DNA of 8,955 bases from Thiotrichaceae bacterium (GTDB taxonomy: Bacteria > Pseudomonadota > Gammaproteobacteria > Thiotrichales > Thiotrichaceae). Of the stretch, positions 6,127 to 8,955 are shown piece by piece. Below the pieces are notes generated by a model. The model was not told where the DNA came from. It ran no database searches and saw only the letters and a list, made by a program, of their open reading frames with translations. The position numbers and the translations under genes were made by a program. The stretch's first letter is position 1. Each line of letters begins with the position of its first letter. The stretch lies in assembly GCA_026992705.1 (NCBI GenBank), contig JALWYT010000028.1:1-8955 (forward strand), written 5' to 3'.

Positions 6127-6132
6127 AGGGGA
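6127..6132 (+). promoter_or_regulatory. Ribosome binding site selecting the GTG start of the SPOR gene
   Basis: AGGGGA with a 7-nt spacer to GTG 6140. No comparable purine run precedes the in-frame ATG at 6113. Confidence 0.65.
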
Positions 6133-6139
6133 AAATGGT

Positions 6140-6544
6140 GTGAATGCAAAATATCAACGTGGTAATAATATTGTTGCAGCCCTGATTCTAGTAGTTGCTC
6201 TAGGCTTTATGTTTGCCTGTTACAACCCAGATAAAGTCCCTAATTCTATTCGTGGTGCTTTACCTGAGCATGAATATTCTAACAACAATTCTGATAAACC
6301 TTCAAATTTATATACTGTACAAGTTATGGCAACACCTATTCGAGAAAATGCTTTTGCTTATCAACGAGCGTTGATGCGAGATGGCTATGCTGCTCGTGTT
6401 GAAACCAGTCATTATGGCAGTGAAGGGATTTATTATAAGATAAGAATAGGTAAATATGAAAGTCGAGGCGAAGCTATTGGGGTAAAAGACAGAATTCAAC
6501 GCATGTATACCAATTTTAATGATAGTTTTGTCTATAAATATTAA
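6140..6544 (+). CDS. Membrane-anchored SPOR-domain protein
   Basis: A 134-residue protein with a short cytoplasmic tail, one transmembrane helix (about residues 10-26) and a periplasmic linker. A C-terminal SPOR domain follows at about 57-134 (LYTVQVMATP at its start, YYKIRIGKYESRGEA in the middle). SPOR domains bind denuded septal peptidoglycan, so a role at the division site or in cell-wall turnover is likely; FtsN-like architecture does not prove FtsN function, and it is much shorter than FtsN. Start choice: GTG 6140 has AGGGGA seven bases upstream and yields MNAKYQRG, whereas ATG 6113 in the same frame has no ribosome binding site and overlaps the promoter. Cys27 after FMFA is a poor lipobox, so a lipoprotein is unlikely. 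It converges on the membrane protein gene to its right. Confidence 0.82.
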   Translation: MNAKYQRGNNIVAALILVVALGFMFACYNPDKVPNSIRGALPEHEYSNNNSDKPSNLYTVQVMATPIRENAFAYQRALMRDGYAARVETSHYGSEGIYYKIRIGKYESRGEAIGVKDRIQRMYTNFNDSFVYKY

Positions 6545-6579
6545 GTATATAATTAAAGTTATTATGACACTATATAAAT

Positions 6580-7122
6580 TTAATATTTATATTCAATAAT
6601 TCGCTGGCGATAATTATCTTGATACTCTGTTCTTTCATGAAATAAATTAAAGTAAATATGTAGAACCAATATAGTAATACCCACGATTCCTCCAATTAAA
6701 GGACTGTAAATTGCTAGTTGTGTAAATAGGTGGTCATTAGCTGCTTGAATTCCAAGATGTGGGGATAACCACAGCATATTTAAATAAGATAGTGGGTAAA
6801 AATTTATACATCCAATTAATGCTGCTGTTAGAGATTTAACTCGCGAGCGTAATGTTGTTGTTATAGTGAGTAAAATTAAAGCAATAGAAATAGATGCTGT
6901 ACTAATAGCATAATAATAACTGTGTTGAGTATACTTCCATATTTTTTGCTCAGATATGACAGGATCAGTATGAATAAGAGGATGCATAGCAATACCCCCA
7001 TTAATAAAGTTTTTGATAGCGTTTTCATGGGTATTGAGTAACAAACCTATGCTTAAACTTAATAATAAACCAAAGAATATAAGACCAATGCCTACTTTCA
7101 CTTTTTTAATTTCATCACTCAT
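6580..7122 (-). CDS. Uncharacterised four-helix membrane protein
   Basis: I do not recognise a characterised family. The 180 residues show four hydrophobic segments at about 10-29, 69-90, 98-118 and 136-160. The N-terminus is charged (MSDEIKKVKV), and a soluble loop of about 40 residues lies between helices 1 and 2. That loop is rich in His (His32, 47, 51, 67) and contains HPLIHTDP. The C-terminal tail is polar and probably cytoplasmic (HERTEYQDNYRQRIIEYKY). AGGGA stands seven bases before ATG 7122, a good start signal. It is divergent from the LuxR-type regulator across a 235-bp spacer with repeated half-sites, which suggests co-regulation. The membrane-facing His residues might bind metal or haem, but that is speculation. 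No signs of decay are visible. Confidence 0.75.
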   Translation of the reverse strand: MSDEIKKVKVGIGLIFFGLLLSLSIGLLLNTHENAIKNFINGGIAMHPLIHTDPVISEQKIWKYTQHSYYYAISTASISIALILLTITTTLRSRVKSLTAALIGCINFYPLSYLNMLWLSPHLGIQAANDHLFTQLAIYSPLIGGIVGITILVLHIYFNLFHERTEYQDNYRQRIIEYKY

Positions 7123-7247
7123 TATAGTTTCCCTGATTTTATTATTTCGATCATTTGCCCAATAAAAAAGGTGTATAGAAAATTAGCTCAACTATTTACT
7201 TTCTAATCTCTCGTTGAATTAGTAAAGTATTTGTAAAAGAATAAGGA

Positions 7248-7275
7248 ATAAATAGGGTATTTGCCCTTTATTTAT
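7248..7275. repeat. Inverted repeat in the divergent regulatory spacer
   Basis: ATAAATAGGG (7248-7257) pairs with CCC-TT-TATTTAT (7264-7275), a stem of ten pairs with a two-base bulge and a 6-nt loop. It lies about 100 bp before the regulator start. There is no T-run, so an operator or RNA structure is more likely than a terminator. Confidence 0.35.
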
Positions 7276-7279
7276 GAAA

Positions 7280-7325
7280 ATAGGTGATACGACCTATGTC
7301 TATTTTAATAGGTGTTTAGATAGAC
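7280..7325. promoter_or_regulatory. Cluster of ATAGGT half-sites, operator candidate for the LuxR-type regulator
   Basis: ATAGGT (7280-7285) and ACCTAT (7292-7297) form a perfect inverted repeat with a 6-bp gap. A third ATAGGT copy at 7308-7313 repeats the longer AATAGGTG (7279-7286 and 7307-7314, 28 bp apart). GTCTAT (7298-7303) and ATAGAC (7320-7325) form another inverted pair overlapping the cluster. GerE/LuxR HTH proteins bind such dyads as dimers, so autoregulation and control of the divergent membrane gene are reasonable inferences. Confidence 0.4.
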
Positions 7326-7343
7326 CGCTAAAAGATGAGCGTT

Positions 7344-7348
7344 GGAGG
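7344..7348 (+). promoter_or_regulatory. Ribosome binding site fixing the regulator start
   Basis: GGAGG lies 9 nt before ATG 7358 but only 3 nt before ATG 7352, so 7358 is the likelier start. The same arrangement of two ATGs six bases apart occurs at the tautomerase gene. Confidence 0.65.
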
Positions 7349-7357
7349 TAAATGGAT

Positions 7358-7867
7358 ATGCCAAAAATACATAAATTAGCTCTAGCCGTTATGTTGGTTA
7401 TAGCAATTTTTCTCAGTAGTACTGATGTATTCATTGAATTTTCAGACTTTCTTAGCGGTGATACTTCTTCTTGGCATGTGTTGTTGGAGATTGCAGTTAT
7501 TCTTTTAGCAGTTGGTATATTGATCTTAGTATATTTAGAGTCATTAAAACAAAAACAAGAGCAATTAGAGTTAGCTAGGCAGTTAAAAGAAACAAAAAAG
7601 CAGTTAGAGGCATCTCATATACTGTTAAAAGAAGGAAAAAAACATTTTAAAAATCTAATAGAGTGGCAATTTCGTAAATGGTCATTAACTAAAAGTGAGA
7701 AAGCTATTGCTTTATTACTGTTAAAAGGTCTGAGTTTTAAAGAAATTGCGAAAATACGACATACACAAGAAAAAACAGTACGACATCATGCCTCATCTAT
7801 TTATAGTAAATCAGGTTTAAGTGGTCGACATGCATTAGCAGCTTGGTTTTTCGAGGATCTATTATAA
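7358..7867 (+). CDS. Membrane-anchored LuxR/GerE-type transcriptional regulator
   Basis: A 169-residue protein with two transmembrane helices (about 7-26 and 41-60) joined by a short periplasmic loop. A Lys/Gln/Glu/Leu-rich coiled coil follows (about 62-100), then a C-terminal LuxR/GerE helix-turn-helix (about 108-169). HTH landmarks are LTKSEKAIALLLLKGLS, KEIAKIRHTQEKTVRHH and YSKSGLSGRHAL, with EDLL at the end. Similar small membrane-tethered GerE proteins occur in other proteobacteria with little known of their signals. There is no receiver or autoinducer domain, so the membrane part and coiled coil must sense or dimerise. ATG 7358 is preferred over 7352 by ribosome-binding-site spacing. 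It is divergent from the four-helix membrane protein, and half-sites in the shared spacer suggest autoregulation. Target genes are unknown; sodB downstream has its own promoter. Confidence 0.85.
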   Translation: MPKIHKLALAVMLVIAIFLSSTDVFIEFSDFLSGDTSSWHVLLEIAVILLAVGILILVYLESLKQKQEQLELARQLKETKKQLEASHILLKEGKKHFKNLIEWQFRKWSLTKSEKAIALLLLKGLSFKEIAKIRHTQEKTVRHHASSIYSKSGLSGRHALAAWFFEDLL

Positions 7868-7884
7868 ATTTCTATAGATTCTGA

Positions 7885-7900
7885 TTCAGTCATTCCTGAA
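7885..7900 (+). terminator. Weak hairpin after the regulator gene
   Basis: TTCAG (7885-7889) and CTGAA (7896-7900) form a five-pair stem with a 6-nt loop, followed by AT-rich sequence with T4. It sits 17 bases beyond the stop codon. The stem is weak and termination is uncertain. Confidence 0.3.
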
Positions 7901-7983
7901 ATATTATATGTTTTATTGCATTTCTTATTTTTATCACCATACTCTTGTGGCTTTTAGGAAGTGCTGAATTACAAATAGAGTCG

Positions 7984-8011
7984 TTGCTACAACATAAACT
8001 GATTGTATAAA
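7984..8011 (+). promoter_or_regulatory. Promoter for sodB
   Basis: TTGCTA (7984-7989), 16-bp spacer, TATAAA (8006-8011), a good sigma-70 match (4/6 and 5/6). The start would be near 8018, leaving a leader of about 77 nt. That leader contains TTATCAA twice, at 8054-8060 and 8070-8076. I see no convincing Fur box. Confidence 0.5.
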
Positions 8012-8094
8012 GACTTTATTTAGTCAAAATTTCCTTTTAAAACTACTATTTTGTTATCAAATAATAGAATTATCAATATTTTAGGGAAAATATT

Positions 8095-8682
8095 ATGAGT
8101 CATGAATTACCTCCATTACCTTATGAAAAAAATGCTTTAGAGCCTTACATCTCAGCAGAGACATTAGATTATCACCACGACAAGCACCACCAAGCTTATG
8201 TAACTAACCTTAATAACTTAATTGCTGGTACAGATGATGAAAGTAAGTCATTAGAAGATATTATTATCTCTGCTCCAGCAGGTGGGGTGTATAACAATGC
8301 AGCTCAGGTATGGAATCATACTTTCTATTTTAACTGCCTAGCACCTAATGCAGGTGGTGAACCAACAAGTGCGATTGCCGATGCGATCAACACAGCATTT
8401 GGGTCATTTGAGGCATTTAAAGAGCAATTTTCTGCATCGGCAATTGGTAACTTTGGCTCTGGTTGGACATGGTTGATCAAAAATGATGATGGCAGTGTTG
8501 AAATATACAATACTAGTAACGCAGGTTGTCCATTGTCAGAAGGTAAAACACCCGTATTAACTATTGATGTATGGGAACATGCCTACTATATTGATAAACG
8601 TAATGCTCGTCCTGCCTATGTTGCCGATTTTTGGAACTTAGTAAATTGGGATTTTGTCAATGAACAATATGCAGCAGTTTAA
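8095..8682 (+). CDS. sodB: Iron superoxide dismutase SodB
   Basis: A 195-residue cytoplasmic superoxide dismutase converting superoxide to peroxide and oxygen. Metal ligands are all present: His27, His75, Asp158 and His162 (in DVWEHAYY). The Fe-type Gln71 in AAQVWNHTFY, with no Gln at the later Mn-type position (NAGCPL), indicates an iron rather than manganese enzyme. Gateway Tyr35 and Tyr165 are conserved. Length matches E. coli SodB (193). Two positions differ from E. coli: Trp to Phe79 in FYFNC and Tyr to Lys168 in YIDKRN; neither is a ligand. AGGGA seven bases before ATG 8095 supports the start. A promoter at 7984-8011 makes it independent of the upstream regulator. It converges on a kinase gene, with a strong hairpin between. 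Confidence 0.97.
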   Translation: MSHELPPLPYEKNALEPYISAETLDYHHDKHHQAYVTNLNNLIAGTDDESKSLEDIIISAPAGGVYNNAAQVWNHTFYFNCLAPNAGGEPTSAIADAINTAFGSFEAFKEQFSASAIGNFGSGWTWLIKNDDGSVEIYNTSNAGCPLSEGKTPVLTIDVWEHAYYIDKRNARPAYVADFWNLVNWDFVNEQYAAV

Positions 8683-8725
8683 CTTAATATTGTTAAGTAC
8701 TGCGAAGTAAAGCCTTTATCCAATT

Positions 8726-8773
8726 AACGACTACAACAACCATTAGTCATAAGCTGATGGTTGTTTAGTTGTT
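8726..8773. terminator. Long hairpin between sodB and the convergent kinase gene
   Basis: AACGACTA-C-AACAACCAT (8726-8743) pairs with ATGGTTGTTTAGTTGTT (8757-8773), with one bulged C and one G-U pair. Three further inner pairs (TAG with CTG, one of them G-U) leave a 7-nt loop, TCATAAG. With about 20 pairs it is the strongest hairpin in the window. It lacks a clean T-tract on either side, so it may work as a bidirectional terminator or as an mRNA 3' stabiliser. Confidence 0.6.
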
Positions 8774-8817
8774 AATCTTAACTGTATAAAACTTTGTAAA
8801 ATAACTTAAATTTAGTG

Positions 8818-8955
8818 CTAAAAACTATGCAATAATTTTTGATGAACATCTCGATCTAATCTCGCTCCAAATACGGAGACAACTTCTGCTGCAGCTGCAT
8901 TAGCAAGCTTAGCTGACTTTTCATCCTCCCAACCTTGGCTAATACCGTGCATAAA
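8818..8955 (-). CDS. PfkB-family sugar/nucleoside kinase, C-terminal fragment
   Basis: Only the last 45 codons are inside the window; the gene continues beyond the right edge. The visible residues (GISQGWEDEKSAKLANAAAA, then EVVSVFGARL) match the final helix of PfkB/ribokinase-family kinases, where a run such as LAAAEVVS.FGARL is typical, including bacterial adenosine kinase-like members. The catalytic GAGD motif lies outside, so substrate and exact subfamily cannot be decided. The stop TAG (8818-8820) faces sodB, and the long hairpin sits between the two genes. Confidence 0.7.
   Translation of the reverse strand, partial: FMHGISQGWEDEKSAKLANAAAAEVVSVFGARLDRDVHQKLLHSF

Noticed and set aside
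6113..6139. ATG 6113 as the SPOR gene start
   Set aside because: No Shine-Dalgarno and only three bases after the -10 element, whereas GTG 6140 has AGGGGA at 7-nt spacing.
5962..6165. Plus-strand frame of 67 codons before the SPOR gene
   Set aside because: No ribosome binding site, no recognisable domain, overlaps the SPOR gene start and promoter; the block is better listed as an unexplained segment.
6206..6223. Lipoprotein signal (FMFAC) in the SPOR protein
   Set aside because: Residues at -3 and -2 (Met, Phe) do not fit a lipobox; a plain membrane anchor explains the helix.
7908..7967. Short frame MFYCISYFYH... starting at ATG 7908
   Set aside because: Aromatic-rich like the 3606 leader, but without a ribosome binding site; shows how readily AT-rich spacers produce such frames.

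Overview
The window is AT-rich, compact DNA with proteobacterial gene content. The iron superoxide dismutase, RecN, the ClsC-like phospholipase D protein and the SPOR-domain protein all look gammaproteobacterial. The SodB sequence reads most like the Pseudomonadales type. Genus cannot be fixed from the sequence alone; a low-GC gammaproteobacterium is the safe statement. There is no insertion sequence with a transposase, no CRISPR array, and no tRNA or rRNA gene that I can see.

Left part (1-3216): a 5'-truncated phospholipase D/cardiolipin synthase-like gene runs rightward and meets recN tail to tail, with two bases between the stop codons. Upstream of recN on the same strand lies a small MIF-family tautomerase gene, separated from recN by a hairpin terminator.

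Middle part (3217-5887): a roughly 390-bp non-coding stretch separates the tautomerase from a divergent ABC-2 exporter operon (ATPase plus permease, overlapping ATGA). It holds a 64-bp imperfect hairpin, a 15-bp perfect palindrome and, just before the ATPase, a 17-codon open frame. That frame has an excellent ribosome binding site and seven Phe/Tyr codons, whereas the ATPase start has none. This leader is the most intriguing element in the window. The operon converges on a DUF523/TudS-like gene (three conserved Cys, predicted Fe-S thiouracil desulfurase family).

Right part (5888-8955): a 225-bp spacer contains an unexplained stretch of unusual composition, then a small membrane-anchored SPOR-domain protein that probably starts at GTG. 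It converges on an uncharacterised four-helix membrane protein. That protein is divergent from a membrane-anchored LuxR/GerE-type regulator (two transmembrane helices, coiled coil, C-terminal HTH). Their shared 235-bp spacer carries three ATAGGT half-sites and hairpins. Next is sodB with a recognisable promoter, then a strong hairpin, and finally the C-terminus of a convergent PfkB-family sugar/nucleoside kinase cut by the window edge.

Most genes are housekeeping or ordinary accessory functions. The novelty candidates are the aromatic leader peptide before the exporter, the palindromic structures around it, the membrane-bound LuxR regulator with its divergent membrane partner, and the compositional island before the SPOR gene.
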